Shown: in pieces, positions 11,166-22,920 of the stretch
How the letters are laid out: each line of letters starts with the position of its first letter
How positions within the stretch are numbered: the stretch's first letter is position 1
Source of the DNA: Monodelphis domestica
Lineage: Eukaryota > Chordata > Mammalia > Didelphimorphia > Didelphidae
Reading direction: 5' to 3'
Assembly: GCF_027887165.1 (NCBI RefSeq)
Contig: NC_077227.1
Location: 537,775,293 to 537,839,292, forward strand
DNA length: 64,000 nt
Translations under genes and position numbers: made by a program
Notes under the pieces: model-generated
Told to the model about the DNA's origin: nothing
The model's input: the letters and a program-made list of their open reading frames with translations, nothing else
Databases searched by the model: none

Positions 11166-11204
11166 ATCAAGACAGATAATAAAAACAAGTCTTTTTTCTT
11201 CTTT

Positions 11205-11990
11205 TTTTGAATTAATAATTCTTTTCATTTTTTCATTTAACAAGTATTCTTAATCTATCCTTCCCCCATTCTCCATTGAACAAATTAAAAAAAAAAACAA
11301 AGTCCTCAATACATAGTTGTATAGTACAGCAAAACAAACTCACACATTAGCCACATTCTAAAATTAGATGTGTCTTTTCTACATTTTAAGTTTAGCATTT
11401 CTCTGCCAAAGGTGAGTGGTATATTTTACCCTCATTCTTTGGAACTCTTGATTTATCATTTCATTTATCAGAGAGTAAAGTTTTTCAAAATTGTTTTTTT
11501 CTATAATGTTAACATTGCATAAATTGGTCTCCTAATTCTGCTTACTTCATCCTCCCTCAGAGCCTAGAGGTCTTCCCAGTTTCCTCTGAAATAGTATATT
11601 CCATCATTTCTTATAGCACAATAATATTCCATTAAATCCACATGCCAAAATTTGTTTAGCCTTGATAGGAGCACAAACTACCATGAAAAGAACTGATTTA
11701 AATATTTTTGTACAAATATAAATCTTTTTCTTCTTTCTTTGATTTCTTTGAGGTACAGATAGGCCTGGTAATACATAGTTGAATTAAGGGTATTCACAGT
11801 TTGGAAATTTTCTGGGCAAAGCTCCAAATTGCTTTCCAGAATGGCTGGACCATTTATAGCTCCATCAACTTTTTGTAGTTATTTGAATGGAATTTCTCTT
11901 TCCAGAGCTTCCTGCTGTTGTTTATACATACAAATGCTAATGGTTTATGTGGATGTTCTAATATTATTCAGATTTATGAATCTACATAGA
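11205..11990 (-). mobile_element. Old L1 3' end, reverse
   Basis: TTGCTTTCCAGAATGGCTGG and the AATAATATTCCATTAAATCC block are the reverse of the ORF2 C-terminal end and 3' UTR. More diverged than 7440-9135. Confidence 0.65.
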
Positions 11991-12031
11991 GAAAAGAAGA
12001 TTTACACAGTAGTAGAAATAAGTATAATAAT

Positions 12032-12052
12032 AGCAGTAGTAGTAGTAGGTGA

Positions 12053-12112
<60 letters not shown>

Positions 12113-12150
12113 TAGTAGTAGTAGTAGCAGCAGCAGCAGCAGCAGCAGCA
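12032..12150. repeat. (AGT)n-(AGC)n trinucleotide microsatellite
   Basis: About 31 AGT units with one GGT interruption pass into about 9 AGC units. The homopolymeric Ser, Thr and Leu frames across it are a product of the repeat, not genes. Confidence 0.95.
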
Positions 12151-12749
12151 GAAACAGCAGGAGTAGAAGTCCAGAGTTTAGTGCTATAAACTGAAGACAA
12201 GAGATTTTTGTTTGAGACAACGTGGTTAGATAATATCTAATCTTTCTTAAGACTATCATTCTTTAAATCTAGCAAGTGATAATGGTGAGTGTTGCTTGAT
12301 CGTATCAAGGCTCAACCAGTGAAGCCAAAAAGACAATGGTCACCGCTCTCCTGGCAAAATTAACATTGCTTTCATATTTCAGGACAGAGTGGACATGCTC
12401 ACCTCTTAAACAGAGAATATGTTATTAAATGCAGTTGTTCTGGGGATTCCTCCATATTACAGCTCCTAATCCCATTCCCCTTTCCCAAAATCACTAACAG
12501 CAGAGAATCTTATCGCCCACATAATGTGCCTTTACTCACCTCCCTTCCCTCTCCTTTCCTCCCATAAATATTTGTGTCCTTTTCTTTTATTAATGCTTTT
12601 TGTTTTTTAACCTCATTTATTTCCGAATACATTCTTTCCTCTTTCCCTACCCAATGATCCAGGCCTTGTAACAAAGATCAAAAGAAAGAAAAAAAAGAGC
12701 ACAATTTATCAAAACTATCCAACACTTTAAACATTACTGATAGCATTTT
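12151..12749. other. No gene seen
   Basis: Unassigned sequence; T-rich at 12540-12660. No splice-bounded open frame. Confidence 0.4.
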
Positions 12750-12995
12750 CAACAGGCAAGTAGGTGGCATAATGGATAGACTGCTGGCCATGAAGCCAGG
12801 AAGACCGATATTCAAATCCAACCCAAGACACTCTTTGGGTGACCCTTGGCAAGTTATTTAACATCTGTCTGCCTCAGTTTCCACATCTTAAAATGGAGGA
12901 TAGTAATAGCATTTGCCTTTCAAGGTTATTATGAGAATCAAATGAGATATTTGTAAAGCACTTAGTGAACTTTTAAAGTGCTATATTAGTCTCTA
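12750..12995 (+). repeat. MIR/CORE-SINE, near complete
   Basis: tRNA-like head (GTGGCATAATGGATAGACTG), CCCTTGGCAAGTTATTTAAC core, CATCTTAAAATGGAGGATAG, and a tail GTTATTATGAGAATCAAATG...GTAAAGCACTTAG. Confidence 0.75.
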
Positions 12996-13024
12996 CTCAT
13001 AGTCTTCTCCCCCATCTTTATAAT

Positions 13025-13505
13025 ATACTTCCCAGGAACATTTATGAAACTTACTAGGTAAAAAACACTATGCTAGGGACTTGGAAAGCTGTAAAGCTAA
13101 ATATGATGTAGTTCCTGCCCTTCAGGAGCTTAAAACATTATACCAAGAGGTATAAAACACATACGCCAAACAAAATGTAATATAAATATAGAAAATAAGT
13201 GCTCATGTGAGGAGGAATGTGAAAGAGATGGAGGAGAGCCAGGTAAATGCCACACACACAAATAAAAAGGGAGAGAGCACTTTCCCTGCAGGAGACCAGA
13301 GAAGGCTTTGTGCAGAAGGTGACAGCTGGCCTGGACCTCAAGGAATAGAAAGATTCCAAGAGATAGAGATGAGGAGATTACTTATTTGGACATGGGAGAT
13401 AATAGGACCAAAATGGTGAGTAAGTGTTAGACTAGTTTGGATTGGAAAAGTAGGCTAGAACCAGATTTTGGAATTCTTTAAATGTCAGGCTAAGGATTAT
13501 GTATC
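13025..13505 (-). mobile_element. L2 LINE 3' part, reverse
   Basis: CACTATGCTAGGGACTTGG and CCTGCCCTTCAGGAGCTTA, followed by upstream L2 sequence. Confidence 0.6.
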
Positions 13506-13589
13506 TGCTCCCGGAAGCAATAAGCCACAGCAGGTTTCCTCCCCGGCAGTCAGACAGACTTATGCATCATAAAGATGAAGTTGGCAGAT

Positions 13590-14290
13590 ATGTCAGTCAA
13601 TAAATATTTATTAAATGCCTGCTGGTGGCAGGAATTGTGCTAAGTAATGGGGTTACCAAAAAAAAAGGCAAGGATTAGTCCCTGCCCTTGAGAAGTTCTC
13701 AGTCTAATGGGGGAGAAGGGGGAGACAAGATGCAAACAACTGTGTGAAAATATGTTAAAACAGGATAAACTGGGAATAATTAAAAGAGAGAAGGCATTTG
13801 AATTAAGGAAGATGAGGAAAAGCTTTCTATAGAAAGTAAGATATTAGCTGGGACTTTAGCAAAGCCAGAAAGCACGAGAAGTGGATCTTAAAGGGGAGAG
13901 ACTAGTAGCAGAGGCCACTTTGAAGACTATTATGGGGGCATCTAGGTAGCTCAGTGGATTGAGAGTCAGTCCAGAGATGGGAGGTCCTGGGTTCAAATTT
14001 GACCTCAGGCATGTCCTACCTGGGAGACTCTAGACAAGTCACTTAACTCCCATTGCCTAGTTCTTACTGCCCTTCTGCCTTGAAATCAATACACAATATT
14101 GATTCTATGATGGAAGGTAAGGGTTTAAAGAAGAAAAAAGATTATTATGGAGGTAGACAGAGCCTGAACTAGGGATGATGACACTGTGAATAAAGAACAG
14201 GGTACAGATGAAAGACTGCCAAGAAGGGACCGGTAAGATTTAGCAACTGATTTTGAAAGGCAAGGAAGGAAGGAAGGAAGGGAGAATAGA
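13590..14290 (-). mobile_element. L2 LINE 3' part, reverse, SINE inside
   Basis: CAATAAATATTTATTAAATG is the reversed L2 terminus. It runs through AGCTGGGACTTTAGCAAAG to 13934 and resumes after the SINE at 14141, with a GGAA run at 14263-14280. Confidence 0.7.
13935..14140 (+). mobile_element. Marsupial tRNA-SINE with target duplication
   Basis: Full length, somewhat diverged. Flanks AAGACTATTATG and AAGATTATTATG form a near-perfect 12-bp duplication. Confidence 0.88.
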
Positions 14291-14314
14291 GTGGATCCAA
14301 CATCCATATCTCTT

Positions 14315-14590
14315 GCATTTGTTCCTTTCCAACCACTTATAAAGCTACCACCCTCTTGCAGGCTTTTATCACCTAGTCCCTGCAATACTACTATAGCCGA
14401 CTTTTAGTTGTCTCTCGTCTCTTCCCTTTCCAATCCTTTCATACAGCTGCCAAGGTTATATTTCCAAAGCACCAGTCTAAATATTGTCATTTCTGTGCTC
14501 AAGAAGCTCCAGTGGCTCCTTTTTGTCTATAGGATAAAATACAAGCTACTACATTTAGCATTTAAAGTCATACATAGTCAGAACTTTTTT
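14315..14590 (+). mobile_element. L2 LINE ORF2 C-terminal fragment
   Basis: The frame at 14408-14689 contains LQWLLFVYRIKYKLLHLAFK, which matches the L2 'L-WLPV-QRI-FK--LL-YK' region after the RT. Shortly upstream is a CTGCAATACTACTA block like the L2 DYCNSLL segment. Confidence 0.7.
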
Positions 14591-14938
14591 GGACAGCTAG
14601 ATGACACAGTGGATAGAGTGCCTCACCTGCAATCAGAAAGATTCCTCTTCCTGAGTTCAAATCCAGTTTCACACTTACTGGCTGTATGATGCTGAACTAG
14701 TCACTTAACACTGTTTGCCTCAGTTTCCTCATCTGTAAAAAAAGCACTGGAAAAGTAAATGGAAAACTACTCCAGTACTTACAACAGTTCTAGTTTCACA
14801 TGGAAGAGTGTAAATAAAAATTAAAAAATTAAATTAAAAAATTTTATCAGTTAAAGAAAATACCCCAAAAGGGGTCATGACGAGTTAGACAAACTCTTGT
14901 TCACAGTCTAGACAAGACAGTAAATGACCAAACAACAA
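14591..14938 (+). mobile_element. MAR1-type CORE-SINE, expanded
   Basis: Head GGACAGCTAGATGACACAGT, middle CTACTCCAGTACTTAC and tail GGGGTCATGACGAGTTAGAC are in order. About 70 A/T-rich extra bases at 14795-14865 lie between middle and tail. Confidence 0.7.
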
Positions 14939-16740
14939 TAGTAGTGATAGAAGAGGAAATTTGCTGGAGAATATGGGACGGAATGGGATTCCTTGTGCAG
15001 GTAGAGTTGTTTGCTTTGGCAAAGAGAAAGATCAGCTCTTTATGTTGTGAAATTTAGATTACTCCACCCTACTTAGATCTTACTTGATAGTGAAGATAGA
15101 ACTATAATCTCCTGATTGAATAATGAAGATACTTGGTTCTTACTTTATAGTGAAACTAGAACTTTAACTTAAGTCTATTTTTAGATCTTAATACAAAAAG
15201 GTGTTAAGTAACTATAAAGGGTAAATTAATCACAAAAAGGTCAAGTAACTAACAAAAGGTGAACTTAACAAAGAAGTGTTAAGTAACTCAAAAGATATAA
15301 TCTAATCAAAGAAGATGAGAACTAAAGAATGGGCATTTAGAGGAAGGGACACAAGGGTAAAAAGTCTATATATTTGGCTCACTTCCTCTCTCTGGTACCT
15401 TTTGGCAACGGAGAATTGGTTGGTGGCAGCCTGCTGGGCCTTTCGGCATCTTGGCATGGCTACAAGCTATTGTCTGGTTTGGTGGTGAGTTTATGGCTGA
15501 GTTTTCCCTCCTTTATTTTCCAAACTTTATCTTCTTAGAAGCCTCTAATCTCCTTCAGAGACCCAGCGGCAGAGATCTTGAACTCCCCCTGGCACAGGCC
15601 AGGAGAGAGAAATCCTATATCCTTTTCCTTCTTTCTCCTTAAATCCTTCCCTCTATATTAATTAAAATTACCATAAATTTCCAGACTGACTTGGGTATTT
15701 TATTTGGGAATTTTCCCTGGAGACCAATTAATTTAGATTTTAAGACACAACCCTAGAATTATCTTTACAATGTGAAATACAAATGGAAGATATAGTAGTT
15801 GAAGGCATCTGAATACTAGGTGATGATGAGATGGGTGAATTGGACCCAATTTTTAAAGTGAAATATAAGGCAATACTAAGCTGAAGTGAGGGAATGGGAA
15901 ACCATAGGAAATTTGAAGAGGGATGAAAGAAGTTTAGAAAGTCTCCTGAAGTGATAGTGAATTAATTAGGGTATAAAAGGATTGCCTAGTATCAATAAGG
16001 GCCAGTTGAGATTATGTGACATAAATTTGTAGTAGACCCAGTTAACAAAATTTGGTGATTTTCTTCAACTTTATTCAGTGGCACATAAACAAGAACAAAA
16101 CCAAAGGATGGAGGGGTACTCCTTGGAAGTACAAATTCAATGATAGGATAAGGGGACAAGGCACTCAAAAGTATAGTAGAATTGAACTGGTTTACTGAGG
16201 AGTTAGCTAGATAAGAGAAGAGAATATAACCACTGCAAGTTTGATGGCCCCAAAAGAATGGAAAAGTAGAAGATTAGAGGTCATGATGAGGACACAATAG
16301 TAAGGGTTAAGAGTTACAAGGCAGAGGGAGAGAGAATGACAAAAGATTGTGATCATATATAAGAATTTCAGAGTTCATGATGATGGAAATGGCACATGTG
16401 TGGGTAATGGAAAGATGAAGAGTATGACTAGATCTGTGTATAGCTATAGTGGGGTAGAAGAGCATGGGAAATAAGTAACGTGAGGTGTTTGAGGGACTAT
16501 CAATATATATGTTGAAGTAGGGGGTCAAGAATTGGGGAGGTGAAAAAAGACTATGAGTCAGGCATGAAACTTGACAAAGGGAAAAGCCTGTAAGTGGCAA
16601 TGAGGAGCAAAAAGTATTCCAACTAAACTTCCTTCTCTTAGACCAGTGTGTCAGAGGTACTACTGAAAGTGCAAATCTGTTGGAAAAGAGTGACCAGGAA
16701 AGCAAGTCATCTAGTTTAACTCAATTGTTCCAAAAGGGCA
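14939..16740 (-). mobile_element. Long L2 LINE coding fragment, reverse, LTR inside
   Basis: GGGATTCCTTGTGCAGGTAG...CTTTGGCAAAGAG at 14985-15030 is reversed L2 sequence upstream of the RT core, and the copy continues beyond the LTR at 15774. Continuity across 15045/15774 fixes the LTR boundaries. Identity falls off towards 16740. Confidence 0.55.
15046..15769 (+). mobile_element. Solo LTR of an endogenous retrovirus
   Basis: The element is 724 bp, begins TGTGAAATTTAG and ends ATCTTTACA. It is flanked by ATGT at 15042-15045 and 15770-15773, and it sits inside a reversed L2. A TATA-like CTATATATTTGG at about 15366 and an AATTAAA signal at about 15660 give the plus orientation. A 4-bp duplication fits class I or II retroviruses. 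It is a fossil: no internal region remains, and it is younger than the L2. Confidence 0.8.
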
Positions 16741-17690
16741 AAAGGCCAAGAGTGCTAAAATACCTAGCAAGTTTTTCACTTATAAGTAAATAAAAGTACT
16801 TTTTGGTAAACTTCAGTCATTAGTATATTGTCAGGTAAGTCTGACTCTAAAATCACACTGTGTTGAAATATTTCATAATGGCATAGAAGACACAACACTA
16901 AAAGGCCCTTAAATATATTTTACAATATATTTGATATTATAAGAATAAATTGAACTTTCAAGGATACAAAAAGGTATTTTAAAGTCAATATTGTATTTAT
17001 TTAGACACCAGAGAGAAATGTGGGTTATTAGCTATCTATATTTTATGAGAGCAGTTCACAGAACTTTTAGCAAGACTTCTAAAATAGGACTTATATTCAC
17101 ATTTTTCTCTATGTTCCAGAAAGTTCCTCTTCTCTTCTTTAGTTAATGTTCAGTTCTGTGTAAATTCAGGATTGAACAAAGGAAAGTGTTTTTTCTTTAA
17201 AGAAGAGGGGAAAACTGTGCAGGTAACAAAAAACTAGTAAGATGCAAGGCTAGCAGTACAGATACTGGTCGACTCTCTAGCTTGGGGCTACGTAACCCTG
17301 CTTAAGGCTAGGGTTATTTGTATGGAGTGTAGCAATGTAGAGTTTCCAGAAGAAAAGATACACTTCACTGGAGATAAGGCACTAGGTGATTCCTTTGTAT
17401 AATTATAATAATAATTATTATTATTACAAACATAAAATTGCTGGTTGACAAAACTACCAGAGCACCAAACATGAAACAAATTGAAATCATTCTTTCTTTT
17501 TAAGTCTAATTTTCCCCTAAGCATAAAGGGATCCAAACTTCCTAAGAAAGAATATAATTATTAAGCACAAAATGAACCAGGCCACAAAAAGCAACCTCAT
17601 TTTAGGCTTTTCCTTTTGACTGATACTTATAAGGATAATATTAGAAAATAAGTATTATTTTATTAGTTTAGAGATAAGAAGTAGAGTGGC
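16741..17690. other. No gene seen
   Basis: Unassigned AT-rich sequence with a short ATT-rich run at 17397-17427. The 82-codon reverse frame at 17288-17536 spans that run and shows no domain. Confidence 0.4.
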
Positions 17691-18345
17691 CGGCTTGAGA
17701 AAGAATTGGAGTTTGAAGCAGAGTTGAGAGAACATGTTAATTTCAAATGTTGACAGTTATAACCATTTTTCTGTGTCAGTTACACTATGGCAGTTGGCAG
17801 TTGGTCTCTGGCAGTTGGCAGAGACACACACTCAGAGACTCTCAGGGCTGGAGGAGGTAACATTTTTGCCTCCCTCTCTGTCTGAGGGAAAGACCTGAAG
17901 GAGCTTAGTGTTATCTTTTTCCAACTTGGGAAACACTATTGACTCGTTATTTCTGTCTTCATAAATTGATTTATAACTGAGAAAAATAAAAGATCTGGTC
18001 TTTAGTGATTCTTGTTGAGACTTAACTAGCTAGCCTTTGTTATTTTATAACTGTAAGGTGAAGTTAAGAATTATAAGGATAATAGTGGTAGTTTTATTTA
18101 GAATAGTATAAATTTAGGTTAATCAGATCAGGTAGGATTAGTGTAGCCTGTGAAACACAGGAGAAGTAGTTCCTTGTGGAACCAGGGAGTTTATTTGGGT
18201 GGATTTAGAATCCCTTAGAATTAGAAATCCTTGTTATCCTTATATATTTCAATAAATGTTTTATTTTTTATAATAAGAGCCTCTTTAGTGTCCTTGCGCC
18301 TGGCCCTGAAGGGAAGTTCACTTTTGAGCTTCACTTCACTTTATC
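17691..18345 (+). mobile_element. LTR-like fossil
   Basis: The region contains a GGCAGTTGGCAGTTGG reiteration at about 17790-17820, AATAAATGTTTTATTTTTTA near 18251, then about 80 bases with CTTTAGTGTCCTTGCGCC, as in R-U5 of gamma-type LTRs. Ends are uncertain and no convincing target duplication was found, so the limits are approximate. Confidence 0.5.
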
Positions 18346-18350
18346 AATGA

Positions 18351-18383
18351 AGATACTTTTGATTATATCTATCAAAAGTATCT
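18351..18383. repeat. Perfect 13-bp hairpin
   Basis: AGATACTTTTGAT and its exact reverse complement ATCAAAAGTATCT flank a 7-base spacer (TATATCT). It lies just outside the right end of the LTR-like sequence. Confidence 0.9.
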
Positions 18384-18628
18384 GAATAGTTTTGAACCTG
18401 TATTGGCATAGTTTTCCAATCTATTTTTATGTAACTCACCATTATTATTTTTATACACTGATGAAATATTCTTTGTAAAATGGAGATGATCCTTTCTATT
18501 TATTGTCTAAAGGACTGAGAAAAATATCAAAACACACGTTAGAAATGGGAGCTACTATTCTCCACTTTTACTTGCTCTAATACTAAAGCTCATTTATTAA
18601 AATACTGCTAAGAAAAATTTCAGCTCTC

Positions 18629-19996
18629 TAATTGTTGGAGGCCATCATACCCCAACTGGTTGACAAGGTCATGGTCTGAGGAAGGGAGGTCTGCAAAACA
18701 GACCCCAGAATGAGAGGCCCCTGCTGATCCCCCTCTGTGACTTCTCTCCCCAAATTTTCCCCACTAATGGACTTGTTATGATTATTATTCTTTCTCCAAT
18801 ACAGGAGAAATAATACGAGAGAAAATACTTATAGAATCAATAAATAAATACCCTACTTTAAGCCCCCTAGGTTAATACCCCAAAAGATTGAAATTACAGA
18901 ATTAAAGCCCAAAGATTACTGCCCATGACCCCTCCTTTCTCAAGCACAAGAAACGCTCCAAGGCCCTACAATAAACACTAGCCAAAAGCTTGAGTACTAT
19001 AATGAATCTTTTCCTACAGTTACCATACTCCAATGAATTTGTTGGAACAGAAGCCAAGCAGCATTGCTAGGCACTTCAAAGTAATACAAGAAAAACAGAA
19101 CTTGTAAATTGAGGAAAACCCCCAAACTGGTCTGCTTTAAGTCCCCACACCTAGATATGAAGATGTTTTGTTGTTCATCTCCCAAGAAATTATGATGGAT
19201 AGTGAAAGTTGACTAAAAGCACAATGATCCTCTCAGCAGGTATAATAGATAATATCGAGGGGGTATATTTGATGGGTTAATGATAACTAATAAATCAGGC
19301 ACTTATCTTCTTTTGCCTGCCCTCCTCCCTCTATAGCTCCCTTCCTCCCCTCTTCTTCCCTTCAGCTTCCCCTTCCCCTATTCTTCTTCTGGTTTCTAAA
19401 TTAGTCAGGGTGAGTTAATGATGTTTCAAATGAAAATACTCTCTATCTTCTTTTATCTCAAGTAAGGGTTTATTTGGGGAAGACAGGAAAATATGGAGGA
19501 TGGAGGTAAGAGGGTTGGGGTTTCCCCAATTCTATAATTATTCTTAGACTGGAGGATATTGATAGAAATGGTTGATAAGTCTAGTATTTTAGTCACTTTC
19601 ACCAACAGAGCAAGTCAGAGAGATATATGGACTACTGTCCTTCTTCTTTTTCTGCCTTCAAAGTCACCAGGCCACTTCCAGCTTTATATCCCAAGTCCCA
19701 GAGATAAAACCAGCTTCTTCCTTCCCTGATTCAAAGGCAATCAGGAAATCAGCCAGGACTCTGATTCAAAGGCAACCACAATCAGCCAAGCCCACCAGAA
19801 TTCATCCAGCAGTTGGTTTTGCTCCAAACTGTCTTTCCCAGTAACATTCCAAATCAGAATCTTCATTTGATTGACAGATTACCACTCAGCCACTGCTTCT
19901 GTCCTTTTGTATGCCTTATAATTTCTCTCTTTTCCACACAGGTCAAGGGGTACTAACCTACAAATGGCTTGATTCACATTAATCATATCTATCACA
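18629..19996 (-). mobile_element. LTR/ERV-like fossil, reverse
   Basis: On the minus strand the segment starts TGTGATAGATATG, has a TATA-like GGGATATAAAGCTGG near 19690 and CCAAATAAACCC near 19470. A purine-rich stretch at 19315-19385 follows, and the left end in plus reads TGTTGGAGGCC. This could be one LTR plus adjoining sequence or two pieces. No target duplication was found. Confidence 0.4.
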
Positions 19997-20324
19997 GAGT
20001 GTTGTAGAAACCTAGTAAATGATCACAGAATTCTTTGTTGTAGTAACATCACAAGAGTGTTGTTTAGGTGATTTGATAATATCCAATCAAATTGTAGAAT
20101 GTCACATACATAGAAGATTGACTGTGTGTCAAAGAAGCATGTGCCAAAAAACCTATATAATAAATGAGCCACAGTACTATGGCAGAGCACTGTGTGTAAT
20201 GCCTGCACAGGTGGGTTGAATGCACAGTGTGTCTCATCTCCTCCTTATTCCAACCGTGATGTCATATCTGGGCAGAGAGACCTTGGATCCTCAGAGGGGC
20301 CACTGGATGGATCCCTATATCTAC
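19997..20324. other. No gene seen
   Basis: Unassigned. Frames on both strands overlap but none has a recognisable domain. Confidence 0.4.
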
Positions 20325-20515
20325 TGTTGTGTAATGGAAAGGGAATTCATTTGGAGTCAGAGGACTTGATTTTAAATACTGGGTGCGTGAATTTATGCAA
20401 GTAGTTTGTGGATCTGTACCTCTGTTTCCTAATTTGTATAAAAGGGTGTAGGAACAGACAATCACCAAAGTCTCTTCCTACTCTCATTCTTCTGATCCCA
20501 AGATTTTGAGACTTT
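20325..20515 (+). repeat. MIR-type SINE
   Basis: GGAGTCAGAGGACTTGATTT, CTCTGTTTCCTAATTTGTAT and AAGTCTCTTCCTACTCTC in MIR order. Confidence 0.65.
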
Positions 20516-20604
20516 AAGATTGCTTAAAAATAATTATATAAACATACATACCTTTTTGATGGTTTGCTTTGGGAAAGAGACTGATAAAAATATATTATTA
20601 CTAA

Positions 20605-20790
20605 TCAAAGCTCGCATTTGCATACTGCTTTACAGTTTACAATGGGCTTTATATACAATCCTATGAGATGAGTGAATATTGTCTTTTATTTATGAGGAAA
20701 CAGACAAAGAGAAGTAAGTGACTTGTCCATCAGGATAAAATTAGTAAGTGGCAGTCCAAAATTAGTAAGTAGTACTTTCAAACCCACCTC
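20605..20790 (-). repeat. MIR-type SINE, reverse
   Basis: CTGCTTTACAGTTTACAATG, TTTATGAGGAAACAGACAAA and GTAAGTGACTTGTCCATCAG. Confidence 0.65.
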
Positions 20791-20794
20791 AGAG

Positions 20795-20960
20795 AACAAT
20801 AGGATTTCAGTTAGAAGGGACTTGGAGGCTCTTTGGTCTAATTCCTATGAAAAAAAAAGAATCCCTTCTACAATCCAACTGACAAGTTGTCATCTAATCT
20901 TTACTTGAAGATGTCTCTAGTAAGGAAGAACCCAAGACATCCCAAGGCAGACCATTTGAC
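20795..20960 (-). mobile_element. L3/CR1 LINE 3' part, reverse
   Basis: TTAGAAGGGACTTGGAGGCT, TACAATCCAACTGACAAGT, TTACTTGAAGATGTCTCTAG and CATCCCAAGGCAGACCATTT follow the reverse of the L3/CR1 3' end. Confidence 0.65.
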
Positions 20961-21224
20961 TTTTTAAAGAGTTGAAGTTGTTTTTTTTTAAATAAATTTT
21001 ATTGATTTCTACTTTTGTATTTTTATTTATACAGATACATTAATATATCCTTTCTACTCCCAGAGAGCCAACCTATATAATAATTTTTAGAGAAAAAATC
21101 AGCATAACATCAATATATAAATATGAAAATATGCACAATGTTCCTTGCCTCTTTATCATCTTGAATTCCTTACTATCTCTCAACCCCTCATATATCAATG
21201 TGTTGCCAAGACCTGCAACATCTC
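20961..21224. other. Possible LINE 3' end; otherwise unassigned
   Basis: Begins with a T-run and AATAAATTTTATTGATTTCT, which resembles a reversed LINE tail. Not enough to name the family. Confidence 0.3.
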
Positions 21225-21710
21225 TTGAATACACCTCCTTTCCTCTGACATGGCCACCAAGCTTTCATTGTTACACACCTCAGTTATTACAATAGCCTGC
21301 TGGAGATTCCATCTGCTTCAAATCTTTTCCCCCAATCTGACCCACCCTCCATTCAGTCACTAAAGTGAGTTTCCTAAAGTGCAGGTCCAATCACATTATC
21401 CTGCTACTCAAAAAACTCCAGTTGCTTCCTATTGCTACCAGGAGCAAATATGAAAGCCCTTCATAAGCCAACCTACTTCTATATTTCCAGTCTTCTAATA
21501 CATTCCTCCCTCTTCAATACAGTACCTTTAGTCTCCTGGTTTCAAGACAAACAAGACTCTCCTTCAGCCCATCTCTTCACTCAGGACTTTTTTCTGGCTA
21601 TTCCCAGGTCTGGAAAACTCTTCCCTCTTCCACTCTGACATTTGACTCACTGGTTTCCTTTAAGTTCCCACAAAAATCCCACCTTCCATAAGAAGTCTTT
21701 CCTACCCCTT

Positions 21711-21900
21711 AAAAACTTTTTAACTTTTACCTTGTGTCTTAGAATTGATATCAGTTTCAAGGCAGAGAATAGTTAGAGCTGGGCAATTAGGGTTAAGTGC
21801 CCAAGGTCACATAGTTAGGAAGTTTCTGAGGCCAAATTTGAATCCAGGACCTCCTCTCTCCAGACCTGGTTTTCTATCCAATGAGTCACCTAACTGGCCC
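21711..21900 (-). mobile_element. Marsupial tRNA-SINE, reverse
   Basis: Full-length diverged copy, from AACTTTTACCTTGTGTCTTA through the reverse B box (TTTGAATCC) to TCACCTAACTGGCCC. Inserted in the L2. Confidence 0.85.
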
Positions 21901-21956
21901 TTCCAACCCATCTTAATTCCAGTTAATTATTTCCTATTTATCCTGTATATAGCTTG

Positions 21957-22002
<46 letters not shown>
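21957..22002. repeat. (TG)n microsatellite
   Basis: About 23 uninterrupted TG units inside the L2 3' UTR, followed by an ATAC/ATAT run. Confidence 0.95.
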
Positions 22003-22005
<3 letters not shown>

Positions 22006-22131
22006 CATACACATATATATATGTATGTTTTCTACCCCATTAGATTGTAAGCTCCTTGAGGACAGAAATTCATGCCTTTTTGTGTTCCTGGTATACATAG
22101 TAGGTGCTTAGCAAATGTTGATTGATTGATT

Positions 22132-22920
22132 GTGTCCTCCTTCACCTCTACAAAGAATGGGGAGGTTTCTTCTCATTTTAAAGTGCTAAAGTTAATAAGA
22201 TTTACTTAGTTTAGTTTGGGGAAAGAAAGCAGTGTTTAATAGTTCAAAAGAGGATATCTTAATCATGTAATAAGGATCATTTAATAAACCATTTCTCATT
22301 TTAAAGATACAATATCTTATAAGCACTACTGACAATTCACTGTATCTAATTCATTTCAAGGATTTTTGGTTTTGTTTTCCTTATTTTCTTTCCAATAACT
22401 TGAAACATGCTTGATATTTCTTGTTCTATCTAGCACCCAGGAATTTAGGATAAAGCCAGTAATTACTTTGCTCTGGTTGCCATTTCATCTATCATCATTT
22501 ATATCATTTGGAAAAATGTTACTAATATTACTCTGTAATCATTTTTCCTATTTTGTTTTATGCAGCATTATGATTAGCAGTTGGCTAATAGTGTAGACTT
22601 TGCTGAGATGAATATTATCTCATCAAGGCATTCGTCCTGACATTTCTGATGCCAAGTCTAGGTTTTAAACTGAAAAAGTCTTTTCCTAAGACCCCAAATC
22701 CACCACTTCTACTACAGCCTTTAGTTGAAAGATTATAAAAGTTGTTTTATAAGGTCCTCTTTATTCAAATATATGAATCTGTATATGGTAGGGCCTTATT
22801 TTATACAAATTCACTTTATATTTTACACAAATTCAGGAATATGAAATTGGCATTTGAAAAATAAAAATAGAAAAATATGTAAAATAAAAAATTTTAATTA
22901 CTCTCTAAATCCACATCATA
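22132..22920. other. No gene seen
   Basis: AT-rich unassigned DNA. Confidence 0.4.

Larger units (their letters stand above)
21225..22131 (+). mobile_element. L2 LINE 3' 0.9 kb, SINE inside
   Basis: TCAGTTATTACAATAGCCTG (L2 YCNSLL-like), ACTCCAGTTGCTTCCTATTG, CTGGCTATTCCCAGGTCTGG, then after the SINE TTAGATTGTAAGCTCCTTGA and the TTGATTGATTGATTG terminus. The longest readable plus-strand L2 here. Confidence 0.8.

Noticed and set aside
11829-12259. Overlapping poly-Ser, poly-Thr and poly-Leu frames
   Set aside because: They are translations of the AGT/AGC microsatellite in three frames.
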